The notes beneath the pieces were generated by a model. It was not told the origin of the DNA, did no database searches, and worked only from the letters and a program-made list of their open reading frames with translations. A DNA stretch of 64,000 bases from an uncultured Erythrobacter sp. (GTDB lineage Bacteria; Pseudomonadota; Alphaproteobacteria; Sphingomonadales; Sphingomonadaceae), in the NCBI GenBank assembly GCA_947488155.1, contig CANKYK010000002.1, positions 1 through 64,000 on the forward strand, in the 5' to 3' direction. The first letter of the stretch is position 1. Each line of letters opens with the position of its first letter. Both the position numbers and the translations under genes were made by a program. Shown here piece after piece: positions 42,103 through 50,888 of the stretch.

Positions 42103-42864
42103 TTAAATGCCGCCCGGAGTGAAATTATAGCCGCTTGCTGCTAGCCCATCGCACAGCGCATCGACGCATGATTTCAGTGTTTCTGAGTCGGTTGAGCGCA
42201 GCACAAAATTGGCGCCCACTTTGCCTTCACGAAAGAACGGGTAGGAGCCGATCTGGCATCCTTCATGGGCCTGTTCGATTTCGGCCAGCAGTTTGGCAAC
42301 TTCGCTTTCCGCGATCCAGCAGCCGACGGTCTCTGTGATAAGCGGCGCGCCGCCTTCTAGCTTGCCAGTGAGTGCATCTAGCATGCCTGCCGCGATATGC
42401 GGGACACCGGCCATCAAGATCACATTGCCGCGCCGGATACCGGGTGCGCCGGACATGCGATTGGGGATCAGCTCAGCGCCGTCAGGCACGCGGGCCATGC
42501 GCAGACGGCCTTCGTTGATCCCGCCTTTGTCTTCATAATAGCGGGTCAACAATGCCCGTGCCTCTTCATTGATCACGACGGGCACGCCGAGTGCCTTGGA
42601 AACGGCATCGACCGTGATGTCGTCATGCGTTGGACCTATCCCGCCGGTGGTGAACAGATAGTCATTGTCGGCGCGCAGAGCGTTGACCGCCTCGACAATC
42701 TTGTCCTCGACATCGGGCACCACCCGCACCTCTGCCAGACGGATGCCTTGCACCTGCAGCCAGGATGCGACCTGCGCAATGTTCTTGTCTTGGGTGCGGC
42801 CGGAAAGGATTTCATCACCGATAATGACGAGGCCCGCAGTCCAGATTTTATCCGATGTGGTCAT
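42103..42864 (-). CDS. CinA-like molybdopterin-binding protein
   Basis: A 253-residue protein of the MoCF_biosynth/CinA N-domain family: GLVIIGDEILSGRTQDKNIAQVASWLQVQGIRLAEVRVVPD, then DYLFTTGGIGPTHDDITVDAVSKALGVPV and FREGKVGANFVLRSTD. It lacks the C-terminal PncC (NMN deamidase) domain of full CinA. Bacterial relatives are linked to NAD recycling (ADP-ribose pyrophosphatase activity has been shown for the CinA N-domain). It stands between the BVMO and GMC genes on the same strand; BVMO uses NADPH, but a functional link is speculation. Confidence 0.88.
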   Translation of the reverse strand: MTTSDKIWTAGLVIIGDEILSGRTQDKNIAQVASWLQVQGIRLAEVRVVPDVEDKIVEAVNALRADNDYLFTTGGIGPTHDDITVDAVSKALGVPVVINEEARALLTRYYEDKGGINEGRLRMARVPDGAELIPNRMSGAPGIRRGNVILMAGVPHIAAGMLDALTGKLEGGAPLITETVGCWIAESEVAKLLAEIEQAHEGCQIGSYPFFREGKVGANFVLRSTDSETLKSCVDALCDGLAASGYNFTPGGI

Positions 42865-42925
42865 GGGCGAACGGCCTAGGTGAGTCTTGCTTTGACCTCA
42901 AGCGTTTGCGCTTTTGCGTGTGTGC

Positions 42926-44434
42926 CTAATCCGCCGCTTGAAGTTCACCGCCTGATGCACCTGTTTCTTCTCTAGTGTTGCTGAAATTCAGCCAACCATC
43001 GTCCAGAGGGTCGCTCGTCATCCGTTTCCGGTCGAGCACATATTCCTGATTGAGCCGCCACGGGTAATCAACCGCGTTCTTTGGCATGATGTGCTTGCCG
43101 CGCTGAATATAGCCGCTGGAGAAGTCGAAAATATCATCCTCCTCCAAGCCCGCTTCCGCCTCTTGGGTGAGGGTTGGGGTGGCAATGGTTGTGCCGGTCT
43201 CGCGCATGTGATTGAGCAGCCTGCAGATGTAATCTGAATTGATATCCGCCCTCAGGGTCCAGCTGGCGTTTAGATAACCGAAAACCACAGCAAGGTTGGG
43301 CAGGTTAGAGAACATGCAGCCTTTGTAATAAAAGCGTTGGCTGAGGTCAGTTGGGGTGCCGTTTTGGCTAAGCGCGATCTTGCCTGCGACAGCGAGCTTC
43401 AATCCGGTTGCAGTTACGACAATGTCGGCCTCAATCAGCTCCTCGGATTTCAGCCGCACGCCGCCTTTCTCGAATTTTGCGATATGCCCAGTGACAATCT
43501 CAGCTTTGCCAGCTTTCATAGCCTCGAACAGATCGGCATCGGGCACCAGGCACAGGCGCTGTTCCCACGGGTTATAGGGCGGGGTGAAGGCGGCCTTGTC
43601 GTAGTGCTTGCCGAGCGCCTTCTCGATCCGTTTGTAGAGGTTGTCCTTGACCTTTTGCGGTTTGTCACGCGCTGTTTTGAACGCGTAGTCCTGCATCCAG
43701 ATATTTTTGAACCGGGTGATCTTATAGGCGAGCTTTTCTGGCAGCACCTTGCGTAGGAGATTGGCGAATCTATCTTTCGCAGGATGCGAGAACATCCAGG
43801 TGGGTGTTCTTTGGAGCATCGTAACCTTGGCGGCTTTGTCTGCCATCGAAGGCACGATCGTTACCGCTGTCGCGCCGGAGCCGATTACGACCACGCGCTT
43901 ACCGTTGTAGTCCAAATCCTCTGGCCAGAATTGCGGGTGCAGCACCGTGCCCTCAAATTCGCCCAGATCGAACCCGGGGTCGAACGGCTCATCATAGTCG
44001 TAATAGCCAGAGCCGAGGTAAAGGAAGTTTGCGGTGATGCGAGTGCGGGTGCCATCACCCAACTCCATCTCGACATGCCAGCGGGCCTCGTCATCGCGGA
44101 AATCGGCTGAGATCACCTTGTGACCAAAGCGGATATGCTGGCGAATGCCGCGCTCATCGGCGATTTTGTTGAGGTATTCGAGGATGGACGGCGCATCAGC
44201 GATGCTTTTCTCGTGACGCCAAGGCTCAAAATCAAAACCCAGCGTGTGCATATCGCTGTCAGACCGGATGCCGGGATAGCGGAACAGATCCCAAGTCCCG
44301 CCCAAATTGTCGCGCTGTTCGACGATCGCATAGGAATGATGCGGCGATTTCATTTCCATGTGCGCAGCCATGCCGATGCCGGAAATTCCGGCTCCAACAA
44401 TTAGAACATCAACCTCTGGTGCAGTGGCCAGCAT
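42926..44434 (-). CDS. type I Baeyer-Villiger monooxygenase, EthA-like
   Basis: Flavin monooxygenase of 502 residues that inserts oxygen next to ketones using NADPH and FAD. FAD Rossmann GAGISGIG (about 14-21), the fingerprint FEGTVLHPQFWP (F-x-G-x3-H-x3-W-P, about 164-175), which marks BVMOs against other flavin monooxygenases, and the NADPH Rossmann GSGATA (about 187-192) are all present. Long stretches (NLGGTWDLFRYPGIRSDSDMHTLGF, PYNPWEQRLCLVPDADLF, NASWTLRADINSDYICRLLN) match what I recall of mycobacterial EthA. It is divergent from a TBDR with a TTGCA-TTT-TGCAA palindrome between, hinting that receptor and enzyme serve one substrate. Confidence 0.92.
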   Translation of the reverse strand: MLATAPEVDVLIVGAGISGIGMAAHMEMKSPHHSYAIVEQRDNLGGTWDLFRYPGIRSDSDMHTLGFDFEPWRHEKSIADAPSILEYLNKIADERGIRQHIRFGHKVISADFRDDEARWHVEMELGDGTRTRITANFLYLGSGYYDYDEPFDPGFDLGEFEGTVLHPQFWPEDLDYNGKRVVVIGSGATAVTIVPSMADKAAKVTMLQRTPTWMFSHPAKDRFANLLRKVLPEKLAYKITRFKNIWMQDYAFKTARDKPQKVKDNLYKRIEKALGKHYDKAAFTPPYNPWEQRLCLVPDADLFEAMKAGKAEIVTGHIAKFEKGGVRLKSEELIEADIVVTATGLKLAVAGKIALSQNGTPTDLSQRFYYKGCMFSNLPNLAVVFGYLNASWTLRADINSDYICRLLNHMRETGTTIATPTLTQEAEAGLEEDDIFDFSSGYIQRGKHIMPKNAVDYPWRLNQEYVLDRKRMTSDPLDDGWLNFSNTREETGASGGELQAAD

Positions 44435-44495
44435 CGTCTTCTCTCTCCTATTGGTGTGGAGGTAAGCACACGATGGCTGTAAAAGCGAGTCACGA

Positions 44496-44508
44496 TTGCA
44501 TTTTGCAA
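44496..44508. promoter_or_regulatory. TTGCA-TTT-TGCAA palindrome in BVMO/TBDR divergent region
   Basis: A perfect 5-base-arm palindrome lies 37 bases before the receptor ATG and 62 bases before the BVMO ATG. It resembles the TTGC-N6-GCAA sites ahead of the other receptors but is one base shorter. It could regulate both genes. Confidence 0.45.
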
Positions 44509-44544
44509 CTGACTTGCGTGTGCGGCTGCGCTAAGTGCCTGCCC

Positions 44545-46572
44545 ATGTTGAAAATACGATGGTCGCTCTCGGCCGCTCTCCCCCTCGTTCTATCCGCCCC
44601 GCTTTATGCTCAAGATCAAGGTTCCGATTCCGATGTCGATGACAATGTGATTGTCGTCACCGGTGAAGGGCTGGAACAGGCAGCATCCACCGGTGTCTAT
44701 GCGTCGAGCGAAATTGACCGCGATGCGATAATCGCCACCGGCTCTGGCCGGATCGAGGATGCGTTGCGCAATGTCGCCGGTTTCCAGCAGTTCCGCCGCT
44801 CCGACAGCCGCTCTTCCAATCCCAGCGCACAGGGCGTTACCCTGAGGGCGCTAGGCGGCAATGCGACAAGCCGCGCATTGGTGGTGCTTGATGGTGTGCC
44901 GATCACCGACCCGTTCTTTGGTTTCGTCCCGCTCAGTTCGATCGCACCGGAGCAATTGAGCCGGGTGCGCGTTACGCGTGGTGGCGGCTCTGGCCCGTTT
45001 GGCGCGGGCGCGCTGGCTGGCACGATTGAGCTTGAAAGCGCGGGCCTCGATACGCTTGGTCCGGTGAACGCTAGCCTGCTGGTGAACGACCGTGAAGAAA
45101 CCGAAGCGAGCGCCAGTCTTGGTGCCAATCTAGGCTCCGGTTTTGCGGTTGTGAGCGGCCGGTGGGACCGCGGGCAGGGGTTCTTCACTACGCCTCAGGA
45201 CCAACGCGTACCCGCAACAGCGCGGGCTGCTTTTGATAGCTGGAGTGTCGGAGTGCGCGCCGTAGCGCCGTTGACCAATGACGTTGAATTGCAAGCGCGG
45301 GTGCAGGTCTTTGATGATGCGCGCACGCTCCGCTTTGACGGTGCTGATTCGACTAGCGAAGGCCAAGACGCCAGTATCAGATTCGTGGGCCGAGGCGATT
45401 GGCAGTTTGATGCGTTGGCCTATGTTCAGGCGCGTAATTTCTCCAATATCGTGATCAGCTCCACCCGCTTTGTGCGCGTACTTGATCAGCGCAACACGCC
45501 CTCAACCGGGCTTGGCGGCAAAATCGAAGTGCGCCCGCCGGTTGGCGGCGGTCACAATGTCCGGCTGGGCGTGGACTATCGCCGCTCTGATGGTGAGCTT
45601 CAGGAGGAGGCGTTCAGTGCCTTCACTGGCAATTTGCGCGAACGCCGCCGCGCGGGCGGCACCAACAGCGATCTCGGCCTGTTCGTCGAGGACGATTGGC
45701 AGATTGGTGCGCTGCTGCTGACGGGTGGTTTACGGGCCGACCGCACGGTAATCTCCGATGGTTTCTTTCGGGCTGTCGATGCAGGCGGGGCGTTGGTCAG
45801 CGAAACGATCGCTACTGGTCGCAGCGACTGGACGCTCTCTTGGCGTGCTGGCGCATCCTACGATGTTGGCGGCGGTCTGGCCCTGCGCGCGGCGGCCTAT
45901 ACCGGCTTGCGACTGCCAACCTTGAACGAGCTGTACCGTCCCTTTGTGGTGTTTCCTGTTGTGACACAGGCCAATGCGGCGCTCGAAAATGAGCGGCTCG
46001 AAGGGTTTGAAATTGGTTTGGATTGGCGGCCCAATGAGAATGTCAGCCTGGCCTTGACTGCGTTTGACAATCAGGTTGAGAACGCCATCGCAAATGTCAC
46101 CCTCACGCCAACCTTGCGGCAGCGGCAAAACTTGCCAGCCATTGAAGCGCAAGGGGTTGAGGCCGCGCTCGGGCTCGAATTTGGTCAGGTGACCTTCAAC
46201 GGTTCGCTTGCCTACACGGATGCAGAGATCGCCGGATCCGGCGCCTCGATCGCGCTCGATGGCAATCGCCCTCCGCAAACGCCAGAGCTTGCTTTCTCCG
46301 CGACGCTTGCGTGGCAACCAGCCGAAGGTTGGCGGCTCGCAGGCACGCTGCGCCACACTGGCGCTCAGTTCGAGGACGATCAAGAAACCACGTCCTTGCC
46401 TGAGGCAACCACTCTTGATGCGTTTTTCCAAGTGCCAATTGCCGGGCAATTCTCAGCCGTGCTGCGCGGTGAGAACTTGCTGGATGAGGAAATCGTCACC
46501 CGCAATTCGAACGGTGCGATTGATCTCGGAGTGCCGCGCACTGTGTGGTTTGGCCTGCGTTACGGTTTTTAA
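44545..46572 (+). CDS. TonB-dependent receptor (675 aa)
   Basis: Compact receptor of the FepA/BtuB-size class. The ATG at 44545 starts a signal peptide (MLKIRWSLSAALPLVLSAPLYAQ); the longer frame from 44419 runs through the promoter and is rejected. The TonB box-like NVIVVTGEG is followed by plug motifs (GRIEDALRNVAGFQQF, ALVVLDGVPITDPFFGFVPLSSI, RVRVTRGGGSGPFGAGALAGTIEL). TGLRLPTLNELYRPF is a conserved barrel segment, and the barrel ends GLRYGF. It is divergent from the BVMO gene. Substrate unknown; the neighbour suggests a hydrophobic ketone or related compound, by inference only. Confidence 0.93.
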   Translation: MLKIRWSLSAALPLVLSAPLYAQDQGSDSDVDDNVIVVTGEGLEQAASTGVYASSEIDRDAIIATGSGRIEDALRNVAGFQQFRRSDSRSSNPSAQGVTLRALGGNATSRALVVLDGVPITDPFFGFVPLSSIAPEQLSRVRVTRGGGSGPFGAGALAGTIELESAGLDTLGPVNASLLVNDREETEASASLGANLGSGFAVVSGRWDRGQGFFTTPQDQRVPATARAAFDSWSVGVRAVAPLTNDVELQARVQVFDDARTLRFDGADSTSEGQDASIRFVGRGDWQFDALAYVQARNFSNIVISSTRFVRVLDQRNTPSTGLGGKIEVRPPVGGGHNVRLGVDYRRSDGELQEEAFSAFTGNLRERRRAGGTNSDLGLFVEDDWQIGALLLTGGLRADRTVISDGFFRAVDAGGALVSETIATGRSDWTLSWRAGASYDVGGGLALRAAAYTGLRLPTLNELYRPFVVFPVVTQANAALENERLEGFEIGLDWRPNENVSLALTAFDNQVENAIANVTLTPTLRQRQNLPAIEAQGVEAALGLEFGQVTFNGSLAYTDAEIAGSGASIALDGNRPPQTPELAFSATLAWQPAEGWRLAGTLRHTGAQFEDDQETTSLPEATTLDAFFQVPIAGQFSAVLRGENLLDEEIVTRNSNGAIDLGVPRTVWFGLRYGF

Positions 46573-46660
46573 TTCAGCGGCAAAACTGATCTAGCGGCCA
46601 TGCGGACTAATATCGACTAACCCGCAAGGATGTTTCGCATACGCAGCACAAATTGCATTT

Positions 46661-46674
46661 TTGCTGCGCTGCAA
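46661..46674. promoter_or_regulatory. TTGC-N6-GCAA palindrome ahead of TBDR
   Basis: TTGCTGCGCTGCAA is the third full copy of the receptor-promoter palindrome. TTGCA-rich half-sites flank it on both sides (46653-46657 and 46684-46697), making a cluster over about 50 bases, roughly 130 bases before the receptor start at 46800. Confidence 0.5.
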
Positions 46675-46799
46675 CACAATATGTTGCATTTTTGCATCAA
46701 TTATTGAGAACTAGCGCCGCGCCCTTGCGAATTGAATTCGCGCGTGACTAGTCTGCGGTCCATAAAAAATAAGACATCGGTTTGTTGGAGAGGAAACCT

Positions 46800-49472
46800 A
46801 TGACGAAAAAGTTCGCAGTATACGCGGCTGGCCTAATGGCCTGCAGTTCATTCACAGCACCGGCATTCGCGCAAGACGCAGAAGCGTCGGCTCAACCCGA
46901 GGCTCCGGATAACGTAATTATCGTTACCGCGACGCGGCGCGCATCGGACGTTCAGGATATTCCAATCGCCGTGACGGCGGTCACGCCGCAGCAGCTCGAA
47001 CAGCAAGGGATCGCAAATATCCAAACGCTGGGCGCTGTTTCTGCAAGTTTTAATATTCAATCCTCTCAAACGGAATCGCAGGGCACCTCGATCCGCTTGC
47101 GCGGGGTAGGTACGACCGGCAACAACATTGGCCTTGAAAGCGCCGTTGGGGTGTTCATCGATGGTGTCTATCAGTCACGCCCTGGGATCGCTCTTGGCGA
47201 GCTGGTAGATGTGGCTCAGCTTGAAGTTCTGCGCGGTCCCCAAGGCACACTGTTTGGACGCAATACAACAGCCGGTGCGCTGGTCGTTCGCCATAAGCTG
47301 CCTGAACTGGACGAGTTTGGCGGCGAAGTGACGGCGACATACGGGAATTTCGATCTGATCAACGTCCAAGGCGCATTAAATGCGCCTCTGGTAGAGGACT
47401 CGTTGGGTGTTCGCTTTAGCGGCTCCTATCGCCAGCGTGATGGTTTCGTGACCAATCCGTTCAATGGAACAGAATCGAACGACCGAGATCGCTTTCTATT
47501 GCGTGGCCAACTTTTGTGGGAACCGAGCGCGGATTTAAGCTTGCGATTGATCGCCGACTATCAGCAAACTGATGAGAATTGCTGTGATTCGGTTACCCTG
47601 CGCCCGGCAACTGGTGCGCCTCAGGCGGTTTCAGATGCGCTTTTCCCTAATGGCACGCAGGCGCCTGGGACTTTAACGACTAACGAGTTCCCATTTCCGC
47701 TCGATCGGATTTCGAACTCACAGGGCTTCGAGAACGATATCGAGCAATGGGGTGTCTCTGCCGAGTTGAACTGGGATTTGGGTGGTGCTGATTTGACCAT
47801 CATCGGCTCCTATCGCGACTTCCTTGGCGAAAGCCGGCAGGACGATTTTAACGGAGGGCTCGTCTATTCCGTGTCAGGATCGACATTCCCAGCCGGAACA
47901 CCGCCCACTTTTGACGACATCAAAACCTGGACAGTCGAAGGACGTTTGCAAGGTGATGCCTTTGATGGCGTAGTCGATTGGCTGGTCGGAGTGTTCTACT
48001 CTGACGAGCAGATTGTCGAGGAGTTCGCTCTCGGTCTGGGGCCAGAGTTTGGCGATCTGATCGGCCAGTCCTTCGGTCTGCCCGGTTTTGCACTCCAGGG
48101 TGTCGCCGATGCCGGTTCAATCTTCTCCAACGGTGTGCTTGATCCGACCGATGCGGCTTTTGCGCAGGGAGCCTTTGCGCAAAGCCCGATTGCAGCGCAG
48201 TCAAGTCTCAACCGGTTTGAACAGGAAGGCACTTCTTTCTCTGTCTTCACTCACAACATTTTCAATGTGACGGATGAATTGAGTATCACTCTGGGTGCGC
48301 GTTATGTCGATGACCAGAAGGATGCTCGCTACGATCAGCTGAGTTCAACCGGCAATGCGTGCGCCGCTAGCCGTGCATTTTTTGGCGGGCTTCAACAGGC
48401 ACTTGGTGCCGCGGCTGGCGGAGATACTGCAGGGCTGGACGCGATTAACGGTGCGCTGGCACCCATCTTTGGCCCAGCTGGTGCAGGCGCTTTGCAAATT
48501 CCGGCGATTGCCGGCGCAGGGGCAGCACTCAACTGCTTTGTTTTCGCAGCGCCAGCCGATCCCTTTGGTGGAACCAACCCTGCGACGGCAGGCCTGCCTG
48601 TCGAATTTGACGATACGTTCACTGACGATGAATTTATCTACACCGCGCAGGTTGGCTACGAACCGAATGCGGATCTGCTGCTCTATGCTGGTTTTACGCA
48701 CGGCTACAAAGCGGGCGGTTTCAATCTCGATGCGTCGGCTGCGATCGGCGGAGCTGATCCCAGATTCCGTTCGGAAGAGATTGATGCTTATGAAATCGGT
48801 CTGAAATCCACGTTATTGGATGGACGGGCACGCGCCAATATCGCGCTGTTTTACTCCGACCTGGCCGATTTTCAGGTGCTCGAATTCACTGGCACACAGT
48901 TCCAGACGTTCAATGTCGATGATGTTTCTTCGAAAGGCATTGAGCTTGAGCTGTTTGCGCAATGGACCGATTACATCAGCAACACAGTTGCCGTCACATA
49001 TACGGACGCGCAATATGGCGCCAACTGCGACGCAAGCCTGATTGCCGCAGGTGGAGCCAATCCGGCTGCTGGGTTGTGCGGTTCCTCGCTAACCAACGCA
49101 CCTGAAATCGTGGGAATCTTCGGAATGACCTATGATGGTCCGATTAGCGGGGGTGGCTGGAACATGCTGGCCAATGCAAACCTGCGCTATGAATCGGACC
49201 GTCGGACGAGCACCAATCCGCAAGACGGTCTTGGCCTTATTCCGTTCGATGTTCAGGACGCCAACGCTAAGCTGAACTTGCGACTTGGTTTCACTGATCC
49301 GAGTGACACATACACAATCGAGCTTTGGGGTCGTAATGTCACCAATGAGGTGACGCGTGCGATCACGTTCAACACTCCATTGGTTGGCTCAGTCGCTGCG
49401 GGCACTGAGGGTCGCAGTGCGTTCCTCGAAGAGCCGCGCACCTATGGCGTGACTGTGCGAGCAAAGTTCTGA
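46800..49472 (+). CDS. TonB-dependent receptor (890 aa)
   Basis: Outer-membrane receptor of the sphingomonad FecA-type. The ATG at 46800 has GGAGAGG upstream; the signal peptide ends TAPAFAQ. TonB box-like NVIIVTATRR leads into the plug (DIPIAVTAVTPQQLEQQGIANIQTLG, SIRLRGVGTTGNNIGLESAVGVFIDGVYQSRPG, VAQLEVLRGPQGTLFGRNTTAGALVV), a pattern shared by the receptors often linked to hydrophobic or aromatic compounds in sphingomonads. The barrel includes the YAGFTHGYKAGGFN segment and ends VTVRAKF. A strong terminator follows, and the next genes on the minus strand encode beta-oxidation enzymes. Confidence 0.95.
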   Translation: MTKKFAVYAAGLMACSSFTAPAFAQDAEASAQPEAPDNVIIVTATRRASDVQDIPIAVTAVTPQQLEQQGIANIQTLGAVSASFNIQSSQTESQGTSIRLRGVGTTGNNIGLESAVGVFIDGVYQSRPGIALGELVDVAQLEVLRGPQGTLFGRNTTAGALVVRHKLPELDEFGGEVTATYGNFDLINVQGALNAPLVEDSLGVRFSGSYRQRDGFVTNPFNGTESNDRDRFLLRGQLLWEPSADLSLRLIADYQQTDENCCDSVTLRPATGAPQAVSDALFPNGTQAPGTLTTNEFPFPLDRISNSQGFENDIEQWGVSAELNWDLGGADLTIIGSYRDFLGESRQDDFNGGLVYSVSGSTFPAGTPPTFDDIKTWTVEGRLQGDAFDGVVDWLVGVFYSDEQIVEEFALGLGPEFGDLIGQSFGLPGFALQGVADAGSIFSNGVLDPTDAAFAQGAFAQSPIAAQSSLNRFEQEGTSFSVFTHNIFNVTDELSITLGARYVDDQKDARYDQLSSTGNACAASRAFFGGLQQALGAAAGGDTAGLDAINGALAPIFGPAGAGALQIPAIAGAGAALNCFVFAAPADPFGGTNPATAGLPVEFDDTFTDDEFIYTAQVGYEPNADLLLYAGFTHGYKAGGFNLDASAAIGGADPRFRSEEIDAYEIGLKSTLLDGRARANIALFYSDLADFQVLEFTGTQFQTFNVDDVSSKGIELELFAQWTDYISNTVAVTYTDAQYGANCDASLIAAGGANPAAGLCGSSLTNAPEIVGIFGMTYDGPISGGGWNMLANANLRYESDRRTSTNPQDGLGLIPFDVQDANAKLNLRLGFTDPSDTYTIELWGRNVTNEVTRAITFNTPLVGSVAAGTEGRSAFLEEPRTYGVTVRAKF

Positions 49473-49517
49473 CCACTTTGTCGATCAGCTAATTTGCCTT
49501 TGGGAGAGGGCAAAGAG

Positions 49518-49553
49518 AAGGGGCGGTCCGCATAAGCGAGCCGCCCCTTTTTA
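49518..49553. terminator. terminator after TBDR
   Basis: Stem AAGGGGCGG/CCGCCCCTT (49518-49526 with 49541-49549), with an inner CGC/GCG pair in the loop, is followed by TTTT. It sits between convergent genes. Confidence 0.85.
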
Positions 49554-49601
49554 TATGTAAGATTTTCCGTGTGGGTGCTGTTCGGCGTAGTGCGCTGAAC
49601 C

Positions 49602-50765
49602 CTACATCCCGCGGGCGATCACCATTTTCATTACTTCGTTTGAGCCGCCAAAGATCCGTGTGATGCGGCAGTCGCGGTACATGCGAGCGATTGGATAGTC
49701 GTTGATGAAGCCAGCCCCGCCGTGGAACTGCAGGCATTTGTCGACGACTTCACCCTGCAGTTCTGTGACCATGAGTTTGGCCATGCACGCGGTGGGCACA
49801 TCCAGCTCACCCTTCAGGTGCAAGGCGATGCAATGATTGACGAAGACCCGCGCCGCGGTGCTGCGAGCAGCCAGCTCAGCCATCACAAACTGCGTGTTCT
49901 GGAAATCCCAGATCGTTTGACCAAAGGCCTTGCGATCCTTGACGAACTCCATGGTGGTCTCGAGCGCCTTTTCGATTCCTGTCATCGCGCCCATGGCAAT
50001 GATTAAGCGCTCCTGAGGCAGCTCACCCATCAGCTGGTAAAAGCCTTTGCCCTCTACCCCGCCCAGCACATTTTCCGCTGGAACGAACACGTCGTCGAAG
50101 AACAACTCTGAGGTGTCCGCCGCGTCCATCCCGATCTTGTCGAGCTTTTTGCCGCGTTGGAACCCCTCTGCACCCTCGGTTTCGAGCAGCATAAGCGAGA
50201 TGCCCTTGGCGCGTTCATTGGGGTCAGTCTTGGCGACAACGATAATGAAGTCGGCTGTCTGCCCGCTAGAGATATAGGTCTTGGCGCCGTTGATGCGGTA
50301 GCCGTTGCCGTCCTTAAGCGCCGTCGTCGTGATGCTTTGCAGGTCTGACCCAACGCCGGGTTCGGTCATTGCAATCGCGCTGACGAGCTCGCCGGTCACC
50401 AGCTTGGGCAGATACTTCTTCTTCTGCTCTTCTGTGCCGTGACGCACGAGATAGGGCAGGATCACTGTGTTGTGCAGGCTGGCGGCAAAGCCTTCTACGC
50501 CGTGCTTTGCCTGTTGGTCGATCACAACGATGTCGTGACGGAAATCGCCGCCGTGCCCGCCATATTCTTCCGGCACAGAGACCCCGAGCAGGCCTGCTTC
50601 GCCAGCCTCGTTCCAAAACTCGCGTTCTACCTGACCGTCTTCGCGCCATTTTAGGATGCGCTTTTCCGGCGCATGTTGCTGATAAAATTTGCCAACCGCG
50701 TCAGCGAAGATCGAAATCTCTTCGTCTTCCATGAATTCTGGCTGCGCTACATTGATGACTGGCAT
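49602..50765 (-). CDS. acyl-CoA dehydrogenase
   Basis: FAD enzyme of 387 residues that introduces the 2,3-double bond into acyl-CoA. FAD- and substrate-site motifs: SAIAMTEPGVGSDLQSITTTA (about 130-150), INGAKTYISSGQTADFIIVVAK, ERLIIAMGAMTGIEKALETTMEFVKDRKAFGQTIWDFQNTQF and the C-terminal GGAGFINDYPIARMYRDCRITRIFGGSNEVMKMVIAR. GGSNE carries the base region of long- or medium-chain members (R-I-x-G-G-x-N-E). The ATG at 50765 follows AGGAGAGAG. It lies after the crotonase gene on the same strand, with a large hairpin between the two. Confidence 0.93.
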   Translation of the reverse strand: MPVINVAQPEFMEDEEISIFADAVGKFYQQHAPEKRILKWREDGQVEREFWNEAGEAGLLGVSVPEEYGGHGGDFRHDIVVIDQQAKHGVEGFAASLHNTVILPYLVRHGTEEQKKKYLPKLVTGELVSAIAMTEPGVGSDLQSITTTALKDGNGYRINGAKTYISSGQTADFIIVVAKTDPNERAKGISLMLLETEGAEGFQRGKKLDKIGMDAADTSELFFDDVFVPAENVLGGVEGKGFYQLMGELPQERLIIAMGAMTGIEKALETTMEFVKDRKAFGQTIWDFQNTQFVMAELAARSTAARVFVNHCIALHLKGELDVPTACMAKLMVTELQGEVVDKCLQFHGGAGFINDYPIARMYRDCRITRIFGGSNEVMKMVIARGM

Positions 50766-50790
50766 TTCTCTCTCCTGTGCACCGAGACCA

Positions 50791-50858
50791 CCCGCGCCCT
50801 CCACCCTTCCACCCGGAGCCTACCGGGATAATCCGGGCGGAAGGGTGGAGGGCGCGGG
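50791..50858. repeat. 20-bp perfect inverted repeat between acyl-CoA dehydrogenase and crotonase genes
   Basis: Arms at 50791-50810 and 50839-50858 are perfect 20-base complements with a 28-base centre. The centre itself has ACCCGG/CCGGG matches that could extend the fold. On the minus strand this hairpin lies in the gap between crotonase and acyl-CoA dehydrogenase. It may stabilise or separate the two messages. There is no T-run, so a simple terminator is unlikely; a mobile palindromic element is possible. Confidence 0.8.
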
Positions 50859-50888
50859 CGGCCCCGGCCTTTCAAGCCAAAACTATTT

